Assembly (NCBI GenBank): GCA_937864265.1
Contig: CALMIR010000163.1
Coordinates: 1-62,590, forward strand
From: an uncultured Saprospirales bacterium
GTDB taxonomy: Bacteria; Bacteroidota; Bacteroidia; Chitinophagales; Saprospiraceae
Length of the DNA: 62,590 bases
Direction: 5' to 3'
Shown here: positions 10,498-18,002 of the stretch, one piece after another
Layout: the number at the start of each line of letters is the position of its first letter
Position numbering within the stretch: the stretch's first letter is position 1
Program-made: the position numbers and the translations under genes
Notes under the pieces: model-generated
Databases searched by the model: none
The model's input: the letters and a program-made list of their open reading frames with translations, nothing else
Told to the model about the DNA's origin: nothing

Positions 10498-12585
10498 TCA
10501 ATACGACAATTGCCCCGGATGAAAGGGCACCCTACCCAAAACCTCATCTACAATACCCGCCTGAAGCATCTGCGAGCCGGAAGATTCAAAGTATTCAATG
10601 CGCAATTTGTGGCGCCCTTTTTCCAAAATAATGTCTCCATATTCATAAAAAGCGCCGTGCTGCCCGTCGTTGTCCACCGCCAATTTATCATCAATGTACA
10701 GCTTGGAACCGTCATCAGATCGGGTAAAAAAGGTGTAGGTAGCCGTTTCGACCAAGTCCACATACCCTTCAAACACGATGGCAAAATGGTTGTCTTGTTG
10801 GAAAATCCCGGCTTCACTAACGCTGGCAGCAACTCCGGTTTTAAGCGGATGCATCACCTTGAAATCAGGCAAAAAATCCCATGTTCCTTCGTAGTATTTC
10901 CAAGCCAAGCCGACCTGCGTTTTACCTGTTTTCACCGCCGGCATTGGCGCCATTTTGCTGAATTTCCTTTCCACTACCCGGCTGGCACGATCATCCTGCG
11001 TATAGGCTCTAGCTTTCAGGGTAAGGCTTTCCGAAATGGTAATTGGCCTGTCATAAAGCGTCGATTGCAGGTCAGGTTCGCTTCCGTCTGTCGTAAAAAC
11101 GATGCGCAAAGACGGATCAAAGGCATTTAATCCCACTTGAGTCTCCTTCTGGAAGATCAATTGATCCAACTCAAAATGGGGCGCTGGAGGCTGCATCATA
11201 TTGCCTTGAGTGCCTGAATTGGTTTCCTCCTTTTGCATCTGGAAGGTATCAAATAGCTTTCCATCGTGGTCAATGGCTTTGAATACCAGAGTTTTGTCAA
11301 ATATAGCGAAAGTGCAGTAGTGGTGGGTTTTCTGCATCTCCAACGAAAACCAGGAACGGGTAGGGTCAAAATCTTCCAAACCGCCGCCTGCTCCGCCAGA
11401 ATTGATGTAAATCACGCCATCTTTCTGGTTGACCGTATTGTTGAAAATCGGCCAGGTTCTCTCATAAATATGGGTATGTCCAAAAAGGCAAAAATCAACC
11501 CCATAGGCCTCATATAAGGGTACTAAATTGCGGGCTTGGGTAGCAAAAGTAGAAGCGCCGATATAGGTATTGCCATGATCATTTTCTTCCGAAGAATAAG
11601 GCGGGTGATGGATAAATAGGAAACGCCAACGGGCTTGCTTCCAAGTTTTGGAACGGAGTTGTTTTTTCAACCATCTCCGCTGCTCCCCTTTGATGCCAAT
11701 GGGAAAGGTTTCGTTGGGATCGAGTGCCAGGAAAACAGCATTACTTGCCGTCCAAGTGAAAAAATTATCCTCTCGGATATAGTGCTGATAGTTCCGCGGA
11801 ATCAGATCGTCATAGTAGTGATCGTAGTCGTGATTGCCAGGTATGAAATAGGTAGGCACTTCGGCTGCTTTTTTCCCCATAGCCTGTATCAAATGCTTCC
11901 ATTGGCAGGTATCCCGGCCATTGGGCGTCAGATCCCCTACCCCAACGGAGAAAGCAATATTTTTTGCAAACATCTGTTGGGCAAGTGCTTCAAAAACCGG
12001 CCAACCACCCTGACTATCCGCCCAGATGCCGAATTGCAGCGTACTATCTCGTGGGGCGATATTCAGACTAAAGGAATCCGACCAATAGCCTTTATTGGAA
12101 AAGGCATAATACAGTATTCGACCGCTTTGTTTGGGTATTTCAAATTGGTACAAGTCGCCCTCCTGCTGCTTTGGTTCAAGTTCTTGAACAGTTCCCCGGT
12201 CGTAGGCATACCTCAGTTTTACCAACTCCGCACCGGGTCGTAGCCATTTGACGATATAGGCAGCTTCGCTTTCTTGTACGTATGGCCAGGGCAAATCGGC
12301 CTTGCAGGCTACCGAAGTAACAGGGCGTTCATCATGCAAAAGAGCTGCTCGCAATCCACCAAATACTGCATTGTTCAACACCCGGACGTATAAATCCACG
12401 GAATCCGTCGTTGCAGGTAGCAAAAAGTATTTTCCATCAGCCGTTTTAATGGATTGCTCTTTAAAAAACACCTGCGCCCCATCGTCGGCGTTGAGTTGAA
12501 GCCATTGACTCTGATCCAGTTGGATACGCCGGTAGTACCACAAAGCCTGGTCGGGTTTCAAAACCCTATGGGGCAGTGTTACCAA
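10498..12585 (-). CDS. Secreted metallophosphoesterase with chitobiase-like and PA14 domains; 5' end broken
   Basis: This calcineurin-like/purple-acid-phosphatase-type phosphoesterase probably hydrolyses phosphate esters outside the cytoplasm. Metal-ligand motifs are visible: WADSQ, VGDLTPNG, PGNHDYDH, FIHHPP and FGHTHIYERTWP. After the catalytic domain comes a chitobiase/hexosaminidase C-terminal-like segment (FTTDGSEPDLQSTLYDRP ... LKARAY), then a C-terminal PA14-like domain (YTFFTRSDDGSKLYIDD). The frame given begins at a TTG. The natural start is almost certainly the ATG at 12741, which lies in the same frame with a good signal peptide but is cut off by a TAA at 12685-12687. The first internal Met is about 210 residues in, so no good alternative start exists. 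The gene is either a recent nonsense pseudogene, affected by a sequencing error, or read through. No terminator was found after it. Confidence 0.85.
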   Translation of the reverse strand: MVTLPHRVLKPDQALWYYRRIQLDQSQWLQLNADDGAQVFFKEQSIKTADGKYFLLPATTDSVDLYVRVLNNAVFGGLRAALLHDERPVTSVACKADLPWPYVQESEAAYIVKWLRPGAELVKLRYAYDRGTVQELEPKQQEGDLYQFEIPKQSGRILYYAFSNKGYWSDSFSLNIAPRDSTLQFGIWADSQGGWPVFEALAQQMFAKNIAFSVGVGDLTPNGRDTCQWKHLIQAMGKKAAEVPTYFIPGNHDYDHYYDDLIPRNYQHYIREDNFFTWTASNAVFLALDPNETFPIGIKGEQRRWLKKQLRSKTWKQARWRFLFIHHPPYSSEENDHGNTYIGASTFATQARNLVPLYEAYGVDFCLFGHTHIYERTWPIFNNTVNQKDGVIYINSGGAGGGLEDFDPTRSWFSLEMQKTHHYCTFAIFDKTLVFKAIDHDGKLFDTFQMQKEETNSGTQGNMMQPPAPHFELDQLIFQKETQVGLNAFDPSLRIVFTTDGSEPDLQSTLYDRPITISESLTLKARAYTQDDRASRVVERKFSKMAPMPAVKTGKTQVGLAWKYYEGTWDFLPDFKVMHPLKTGVAASVSEAGIFQQDNHFAIVFEGYVDLVETATYTFFTRSDDGSKLYIDDKLAVDNDGQHGAFYEYGDIILEKGRHKLRIEYFESSGSQMLQAGIVDEVLGRVPFHPGQLSY

Positions 12586-12741
12586 TTGTTGCCCTTTTCG
12601 AGCTTGAGCAGGCTGAACCAGTAGCTGCTCCTCCAGGTCGCCTTCTGCAAAATACCATTGACTGAGATTGACTTGGGCGTGTAATTAGATCCACACGGCT
12701 GCAAAGGAGATGATTAGAGCTAAGAAGGAATGGGCTTTCAT
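12586..12741 (-). pseudogene. Detached signal-peptide part of the metallophosphoesterase gene
   Basis: From ATG 12741 the frame reads MKAHSFLALIISFAAVWI, then TAA (12685-12687), then LHAQVNLSQWYFAEGDLEEQ, and continues without shift into the phosphoesterase at 12585 (156 bases, 52 codons). The stop sits between the hydrophobic core and the expected cleavage site after HAQ, so one codon change separates an intact secretory leader from its mature protein. Confidence 0.85.
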
Positions 12742-12874
12742 GGCTGCTTTTCATGTTTCGGCATCAAAAGTAAGGGCTGTGTATGAAGTGGGTATTAACT
12801 TTAGTAGCCTGGGAAGACTTTCTGAATTTGGGCGTGCTTTGACAAATTTTGTGGGAAAAGATCCAGCGGAAAGT

Positions 12875-12903
12875 AAAAAGGGTGTGCTTTCATCGGCACA
12901 CCC
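12875..12903 (-). terminator. Rho-independent terminator of the redox operon
   Basis: On the minus strand GGGTGTGC pairs perfectly with GCACACCC (8 bp, 8-base loop), followed by TTTTTA. It lies 164 bp beyond the stop of the Cys/His membrane protein and is the only terminator seen after that operon. The remainder of 12742-13066 shows no gene. Confidence 0.7.
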
Positions 12904-13066
12904 CAACTCATTGGACTAGTATGAAAAAACTCTGCTAATAGCATTAACTGAAAAAGCGCTTCAAAGTTGCATGTGCCTCGCTAATATTCCTTTTTTTGAC
13001 GACCAATGGAGGGGTATTTTATACTAATGTAGTGTTACTAAAAGGTATAGTTGGGTCGATTGGCTT

Positions 13067-13900
13067 TCATCGAGATACACACATCGGTACCTCGGTATCC
13101 TTCGCCCAATAGGGCTGTAAGCGGGTGAAGCCCTGCTCCAAATCCACTTTTACGACGTACCAATCATCCCACTGTTCTACTGCACCGCAGAGCTGTATTT
13201 CATCGGCAACGAACTTGGCTACCTTGTCATTGATGGGCGTTCCGTTTGAATCCAGTGCAAAAAAATATTGCTGTCCTTGTTTTCCAGCCACTCTAAACAG
13301 GGGTGGTATTCCCCCCTCGATGCAACGAATAGCACAAGAGCGGTGTGGCTTACCTTCTCCCGGGCGCATCACGCCGAGGTAACATTTGGGGTCCAGAATT
13401 TCCCCTTTTAGGCTCATTTCTCCCAATAGTTTTTGTATCGAAGCCTGGCCTTTCAGGTTGCTTATTCCTTTAAAGGCGGCCAGACCATTACTCAGTTCCA
13501 TGGCCAGCTTGCCGTCGTAATAGATCAGTTTGCCTTCCAATTGGACACCTTTGCCGTCTAATGATTGATTTTGATCCTTTTCTATGGCTTCTATGGTGGG
13601 TATGGCCCCGTGTTTTCCAAAACCGATGAGCAATACGCGCTGGTATTCCTGCTCACCTGCTGTATTGATGCCTGTTGGCATTTTCAGGCAAGGAATGGGT
13701 GTTTTTACCAAAATGCCATCCAAGGTGCGCAACTGAGTTGGTTCAAAAGTGGATTCTGCCACAGGTTTTTGGGTCAACACCAGCCCTAAGGCAATCAAGA
13801 TGACCAACAGAAACAGGCTGATAACTACTGCCCTCATTTTTTTGGCATAAGCCTTAGGAGCTTTGTCTTGCCAGCCGATGTAAAATTCGTTTTTCATCAT
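13067..13900 (-). CDS. Membrane-anchored protein with conserved-looking Cys/His motif, unknown function
   Basis: The protein has 277 residues, one transmembrane helix near residues 24-44 (VVISLFLLVILIALGLVLT) and an otherwise soluble C-terminal region probably facing the periplasm. Its most striking part is near residue 170, around ILDPKCYLGVMRPGEGK followed by PHRSCAIRCIEGGIPP. This gives a C-x12-H-x2-C-x3-C pattern that could bind a metal, Fe-S cluster or heme-like cofactor. It is the last gene of a four-gene operon with a ferric-reductase-like/Rieske protein, 21 bp upstream. I recognise the motif as recurring in Bacteroidota proteins near such redox genes but know no assigned function. A role in electron transfer or as maturation partner is inference. 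Start may be the ATG at 13900 or 13897. Confidence 0.85.
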   Translation of the reverse strand: MMKNEFYIGWQDKAPKAYAKKMRAVVISLFLLVILIALGLVLTQKPVAESTFEPTQLRTLDGILVKTPIPCLKMPTGINTAGEQEYQRVLLIGFGKHGAIPTIEAIEKDQNQSLDGKGVQLEGKLIYYDGKLAMELSNGLAAFKGISNLKGQASIQKLLGEMSLKGEILDPKCYLGVMRPGEGKPHRSCAIRCIEGGIPPLFRVAGKQGQQYFFALDSNGTPINDKVAKFVADEIQLCGAVEQWDDWYVVKVDLEQGFTRLQPYWAKDTEVPMCVSR

Positions 13901-13921
13901 CTGCGTATTTAGGTGTGTGTA

Positions 13922-14962
13922 TCAAGCAACAAGGGCCGCAGGGCGCTCGGTGCCTTCCGGGTAGGGTTTGGGGTGTACCCAGACGTTGCCGTCGGCTATT
14001 TTCACATCATAGGTTTCCAGCTTTTCGGTAAACGGAGGTGGCGACTGCCCGTTGTGCGGATAATATTGGTAGCCGTGCCAGGGACAGGTAATGCAGCCAT
14101 CCACAATTGCCCCTTCGCCTAAAGGCCCATGCTGGTGCCGACAAATATTGCTCACCGCCGATATCTTATTCTCGTACTTAAAAATGGCGATATTTTCTCC
14201 TTCCAGAAAGACTATTTTTGCCCGATTTTCTGCTATTGCTTCGATTGGACCTATGTCAAAATAGCCTTCTTGCACCAGATCGAATGCACGTTGGCTCATC
14301 AATCGCTTTTGCTCCAATGCTGCCGCTGTAACATGCAATCCAACTACGGTCATTACGCCCACACCTGTCAATCCTATCCAAAATGGGGATTGTTCCAATT
14401 CAATGACGCCCAACATCACATGGAACACCAATAGGGCATAAGCGACATATACCATCATGTGCAGGCTTTTCCAGGTTCTTGGCCCTAGGTTTTTCAACCA
14501 AAAATCGTGGCTGGTAGCAGCCATTAAAAACAGGATGAGCAGTGCAAAAAAGCCCAATACCTGAAAAGGAAATAGCATAACCGAGCCGTAGTTGGTATTA
14601 GAAATAAAGAGGGACAACAAGGGATCGGTATTGCCCAGCGCATGAAACTGAACGATATTGAATAGCCCATGTACCAGCGCAACGAGAAACATCGTCACGC
14701 CCAAGTGCCTTCGATTGTACAGCAGCGGCATAAAACGGCTATCTAGCCGGGATAAAGGGCCGATGCAAAGTATCACCTGCAACATGAAGTAGGCCAATGT
14801 TCCAGTGGCTCGAATGATGGTTGTTTCCGGGGTCAAATTGGGGTAAAAGATGAATTGTGCGGCGGCAAAGGTCAACAAGTACCCCCCCATGATTGCCAGC
14901 ATTATCCGGTCGTATCGGCGCTTTTGGCGATTCCATTGTACGGTAGTATAGGAGATACTCAT
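13922..14962 (-). CDS. Ferric-reductase-like transmembrane protein fused to a Rieske [2Fe-2S] domain
   Basis: The protein has 346 residues in two parts. Residues of about 20-215 form six or so hydrophobic helices of the ferric reductase/cytochrome b type, with candidate heme histidines in ALVHGLFNIVQFH and SLHMMVYVAYALLVFH. Residues of about 245-335 form a Rieske domain with both cluster motifs visible (CRHQHG and CPWHGY). The combination suggests electrons pass between a membrane heme and a Rieske cluster, with an unknown quinone, metal or oxygen partner. It overlaps the upstream gene by ATGA (4 bp), indicating translational coupling, and belongs to the 13.1-15.6 kb operon. No flavin or NAD domain is present, so it is not a complete ferric reductase. 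Confidence 0.88.
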   Translation of the reverse strand: MSISYTTVQWNRQKRRYDRIMLAIMGGYLLTFAAAQFIFYPNLTPETTIIRATGTLAYFMLQVILCIGPLSRLDSRFMPLLYNRRHLGVTMFLVALVHGLFNIVQFHALGNTDPLLSLFISNTNYGSVMLFPFQVLGFFALLILFLMAATSHDFWLKNLGPRTWKSLHMMVYVAYALLVFHVMLGVIELEQSPFWIGLTGVGVMTVVGLHVTAAALEQKRLMSQRAFDLVQEGYFDIGPIEAIAENRAKIVFLEGENIAIFKYENKISAVSNICRHQHGPLGEGAIVDGCITCPWHGYQYYPHNGQSPPPFTEKLETYDVKIADGNVWVHPKPYPEGTERPAALVA

Positions 14963-15381
14963 TTTGCCAAGCTTATTTGTTGAAAAACGCTTTGGTTGAT
15001 AGGGTCTCGGATTTCTAAAGTATAAGGTGGCCTTGCTAATAAAGCACTATCCAACGCAAAGCGGTACACATCCTGCCCTTGTATGCTGCCCAGAAAAACG
15101 CCCTGCCAATACAGCTGTGCCGATGGAATATGGAGGGGCTTTTTCAATTGCAGCTCTAATTGTTTAGAGGCCATATCCGCTTGCGTGAGCAAGTTTACCT
15201 TGATCCACTCCGTTTCTTTCGTTTGCTCTGTATCGGCAAGGGCAGGTGTTTTTTGCACAGGCAATTCAGATACAATTGTCTTTTGGGGCAGTGACCATAC
15301 GATATATGCAAATCCCAGCGGCAGTAGCAATATCCAAAAACTCCAGAGCAAGCGGTGCCTTTTGCGCAATTCAGGAATCAT
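14959..15381 (-). CDS. Single-pass membrane protein of the Rieske operon, unknown function
   Basis: This 140-residue protein has a basic N-terminus (MIPELRKRHR) and one transmembrane segment (LLWSFWILLLPLGFAYIVW), then a charged domain with no Cys that is probably periplasmic. I do not recognise the domain. It overlaps the gene upstream by 11 bp and the Rieske fusion downstream by 4 bp, so it is tightly coupled to both and is likely a structural or assembly partner of the redox protein. That role is inferred from context only. Confidence 0.8.
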   Translation of the reverse strand: MIPELRKRHRLLWSFWILLLPLGFAYIVWSLPQKTIVSELPVQKTPALADTEQTKETEWIKVNLLTQADMASKQLELQLKKPLHIPSAQLYWQGVFLGSIQGQDVYRFALDSALLARPPYTLEIRDPINQSVFQQISLAK

Positions 15382-15583
15382 GGCGTTTGGCTTTTACGAG
15401 TTTTGTTAGCAAAACGATCCAAAGGCCAGCAGCTGCCGGCAGCAACAACAATCGAGTCCGCCAACTGGCACCATGTATATTAGGGTCGAGCCGATCCACA
15501 CCCCGAAATACAAACCAGGCACCAAACAACAAGCCCAAACCCAGGTAGGTATAAAAACACAGGACAAATAATTCGGCTATCAT
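15371..15583 (-). CDS. Small two-helix membrane protein at the head of the Rieske operon
   Basis: The 70-residue protein has two hydrophobic helices (LCFYTYLGLGLLFGAWFVF and LLLLPAAAGLWIVLLTKLV) joined by a short charged loop, and a basic C-terminal tail (KAKRHDS). It opens the four-gene operon and overlaps the next gene by 11 bp. The size and topology resemble small subunits of membrane redox complexes, but no family was recognised. Confidence 0.78.
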   Translation of the reverse strand: MIAELFVLCFYTYLGLGLLFGAWFVFRGVDRLDPNIHGASWRTRLLLLPAAAGLWIVLLTKLVKAKRHDS

Positions 15584-15608
15584 CTTGAATAGGGTATTAT
15601 GGCGTGAG

Positions 15609-16283
15609 CTATGCCTTATTATATACTTTTAAAACAGGTTCGCGCAACTGCTGCCCGGCATCCGTCAATAGGAAACGGATACTTTCTGCCACCGTTTCCG
15701 GGCTTACCCATTTTGAGGGATCGGCGTGGGGCATGGCACTGCGGTTTTGCGGCGTATCTATCGTACTGGGTACCACCACTGAAGCGGAGATTCCCTTCTC
15801 CTGCCCATAGGTGTTGATGAGTTCCGCTAAATACATCACCAAAGACTTGGATAAGCCATAGGCCACGGCAGGCATTGCATCCTTGGCTTGAAAGCCCGCC
15901 CGCGACCCGATGAGTATGAATTGCCCCCTACCCCGCTGCTCAAAATAAGGCAAAAGCGCCCGCACCACAAAATAGCTGGTGGTAAAATTGAGGCGATACA
16001 TTTTTTCCAGACTAGCGGCATCCGTTTGGTGCAAATCGCCCAGCGCAAAGCCGCCTACCAACAAAATGGCAGCCTGTAAATCCATTTCGTTTGTGGTGAT
16101 GCTTTGGATATAGGTTTGAACGGCGGCTTCGTCGGTCAAATCAACCGACGCGACTTCTATATTTTCAATCCCGGCATTGTCGCGGGCAATGGCTAGAATG
16201 TGATAGCCATCCCGCTGCAATAGTCGCGTAACAGCACTTCCCAAATTGCCGGACGCGCCGGTAATAAGTATGGATTTTGTCAT
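15609..16283 (-). CDS. Short-chain dehydrogenase/reductase (SDR)
   Basis: This is an NAD(P)-dependent oxidoreductase of the classical SDR type, about 224 residues. The cofactor motif TGASGNLG lies at the N-terminus, and the catalytic Ser-Tyr-Lys set is visible as GSRAGF and YGLSK. Substrate is not predictable. The frame extends four codons upstream to a TTG at 16295, but ATG 16283 is the better start. Its stop lies 25 bp upstream of the Rieske operon's first gene on the same strand, so the two may be co-transcribed. The upstream region carries clear inverted repeats, suggesting control by a dimeric repressor. Confidence 0.88.
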   Translation of the reverse strand: MTKSILITGASGNLGSAVTRLLQRDGYHILAIARDNAGIENIEVASVDLTDEAAVQTYIQSITTNEMDLQAAILLVGGFALGDLHQTDAASLEKMYRLNFTTSYFVVRALLPYFEQRGRGQFILIGSRAGFQAKDAMPAVAYGLSKSLVMYLAELINTYGQEKGISASVVVPSTIDTPQNRSAMPHADPSKWVSPETVAESIRFLLTDAGQQLREPVLKVYNKA

Positions 16284-16285
16284 GG

Positions 16286-16345
16286 TATTGGTCAATAGCG
16301 TTTAAAACCTGCTCAAGTTAACTTGTTTTCTAAATCTGACCAATA
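16286..16345. promoter_or_regulatory. Nested inverted repeats upstream of the SDR gene (candidate operator)
   Basis: TATTGGTCA (16286-16294) and TGACCAATA (16337-16345) are perfect inverted repeats. Between them lies the 12-bp perfect palindrome CAAGTTAACTTG (16314-16325). The set starts 3 bp upstream of the SDR ATG and could be a regulator binding region. No regulator gene is adjacent. Confidence 0.5.
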
Positions 16346-16394
16346 GTTAGAGGGAATGATTGGAACAAAAGCCTAAAAGCCTGGAGAGTGGAAA

Positions 16395-16427
16395 CAAAAA
16401 AAGCCCGTACTACATGCAGTACAGGCT
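16395..16427 (-). terminator. Rho-independent terminator after tRNA-Met
   Basis: On the minus strand AGCCTGTACT pairs with AGTACGGGCT (10 bp with one G-T wobble, 6-base loop), followed by a run of T. It begins 7 bp after the tRNA 3' end. Confidence 0.8.
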
Positions 16428-16433
16428 CTTTTG

Positions 16434-16507
16434 TAGCGAGAACGAGACTTGAACTCGTGACCTCCGGGTTATGAATCCGACGCTCTAACCAGCTGAGCTA
16501 CCTCGCC
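16434..16507 (-). tRNA. tRNA-Met (anticodon CAU)
   Basis: The 74-nt cloverleaf has a 7-bp acceptor stem (GGCGAGG with TCTCGCT, two G-U pairs), D stem GCTC/GAGC, anticodon loop TTCATAA with anticodon CAT, T arm ACGAG-TTCAAGT-CTCGT and discriminator A. The terminal CCA is not encoded. It is most likely the elongator Met tRNA, but a tRNA-Ile2 with lysidine-modified CAU cannot be excluded by sequence reading. Confidence 0.93.
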
Positions 16508-16628
16508 ATAAGCATTCGTATTTGGCCGCTAAAGGGCATTTATCCAAATGCGGACGCAAAGATAAGGTATTTTGTCGGTATTGTGCAAATGAAAAAGCGA
16601 ATTTATAACATCAATTGGCCTTCCTGTG

Positions 16629-17969
16629 CTATTCGTCCTTTTCTATTTTGCCAAACAACAGATTCAGCCCCAATCGCACATTGGCGCTGTGGCTATTTCG
16701 GGGTTGGATGGCAGTGATGATGTTGTCGGTTGCTGCGACCAATTGAATCGGTCCTAATTTAACCGCAACATTTAGCCCCAAATTATCAGCCCGATCGGCC
16801 CGCAAGGCGTAGGTTGCTCCCAGATTGAACGCATTCCCCAACAACACATTAGCACTTACAGCCGTAGAAAGCTGGGTTTCTTTCTGGTCATTTTCCATAT
16901 AGAGCAGGGCGCCGAATCGCCAGGTATCGTTTAGGTGGTATTGTCCGCCCAAGTAATACCGGGTGGGGAAAGAAGTAGAAAAGTCATTAAAGGTTTCGGT
17001 GATGGGAAATCGCGCCTCGATGGTATCTAGTACAGAGCCAAAATCGCTAGAATCTTCTAAAATCTCTGCTGCAAATTCTAAGCCATCAAATTCATAATTT
17101 CCTTTGATCTCGTAATTCCGTACCTCTTCCGTCCAATCGACTTGGCCGCCTATGTCCAGGGCACTGGCCGAAAGTTCCAGTTTTTCAGAACGAAAATGAA
17201 TACCCAGGTCAAAAGCCAGTCCTGAATTTTTGGAAAACAATTGCGAAGCATTGAAATTGCCGAAATCAAAATTGAGCTTCAGCTCGTCCAGTCCGTTGTA
17301 CACCAAACTATTGGAAGCATTGACCTTGTAATCGGCATCCAGGGTAAGTTGGTAAATCTGTGGATCAGTATCCAGAGATAAGCGCTGTTGGTCGGTCGCT
17401 GTCACCACGGCAGCCTCCCCGCTAAGCCATTTTACCCGACCACCTACGGTCAAGCCACTCAACAGTTCGACACCTGCCCCTAAGGCAAATTCGTGTACTC
17501 CCCAAAGATCAATTGCCGGAGCAAATTCTACTTGCTGGCCAATAAATTGGGCATTGCCCTGCCAAATGAGTTGGGGCAGGGTTTTGGGGTAGTCCATTGA
17601 GGCATTGAAGCGCAGGCTATGGCCAAAGCTGAGTGACAATTTCCCTAAGCGAAGGCCAAGACTGATGGTTTCTAAATGGAGGCTCTCCCGAATTTGATTA
17701 TCCGCCCCCATTTTGGCGATAGCCGCATCAATATCTACCTCGCCATTCTGATCGATCAGATCGTTGTAGGTGATGTTAGATACAAACAAGTCGTTGTAAA
17801 CCCCTGGTAGCCCAATCACCAATTTGTAATCGGGATAAAAAGCCGGATTGGCCCGATTGGCCTGCCAACTGTGGGTCAGGAAATAGGTGGAAAGGTCTTC
17901 TTGTGCTTGTAGTTGTGACAAGCTGAGAAAAACCAGCAGCGAAAAGCTAGTTATTTTGTTGATTTTCAT
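16629..17969 (-). CDS. DUF5723-type outer-membrane barrel protein
   Basis: The 446-residue protein has a signal peptide (MKINKITSFSLLVFLSLSQ, cleavage after LQAQ) and then a long alternation of beta strands expected of an outer-membrane barrel. The early sequence THSWQANRANPAFYPD resembles the start of DUF5723 proteins of Bacteroidota. Function is unknown. It follows the lipoprotein gene upstream by 33 bp on the same strand, so the two probably form an operon acting at the outer membrane. Confidence 0.8.
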   Translation of the reverse strand: MKINKITSFSLLVFLSLSQLQAQEDLSTYFLTHSWQANRANPAFYPDYKLVIGLPGVYNDLFVSNITYNDLIDQNGEVDIDAAIAKMGADNQIRESLHLETISLGLRLGKLSLSFGHSLRFNASMDYPKTLPQLIWQGNAQFIGQQVEFAPAIDLWGVHEFALGAGVELLSGLTVGGRVKWLSGEAAVVTATDQQRLSLDTDPQIYQLTLDADYKVNASNSLVYNGLDELKLNFDFGNFNASQLFSKNSGLAFDLGIHFRSEKLELSASALDIGGQVDWTEEVRNYEIKGNYEFDGLEFAAEILEDSSDFGSVLDTIEARFPITETFNDFSTSFPTRYYLGGQYHLNDTWRFGALLYMENDQKETQLSTAVSANVLLGNAFNLGATYALRADRADNLGLNVAVKLGPIQLVAATDNIITAIQPRNSHSANVRLGLNLLFGKIEKDE

Positions 17970-18002
17970 AAACTTAAAATGTGTTTTTCGGGTGCAGGCT
18001 AC

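Noticed and set aside
10447-11130. 227-codon plus-strand frame
   Set aside because: It is antisense to the PA14 end of the metallophosphoesterase and shows no domain or signal sequence.
12685-12687. Selenocysteine or pyrrolysine recoding at the stop in the signal peptide
   Set aside because: The codon is TAA, which neither system uses.
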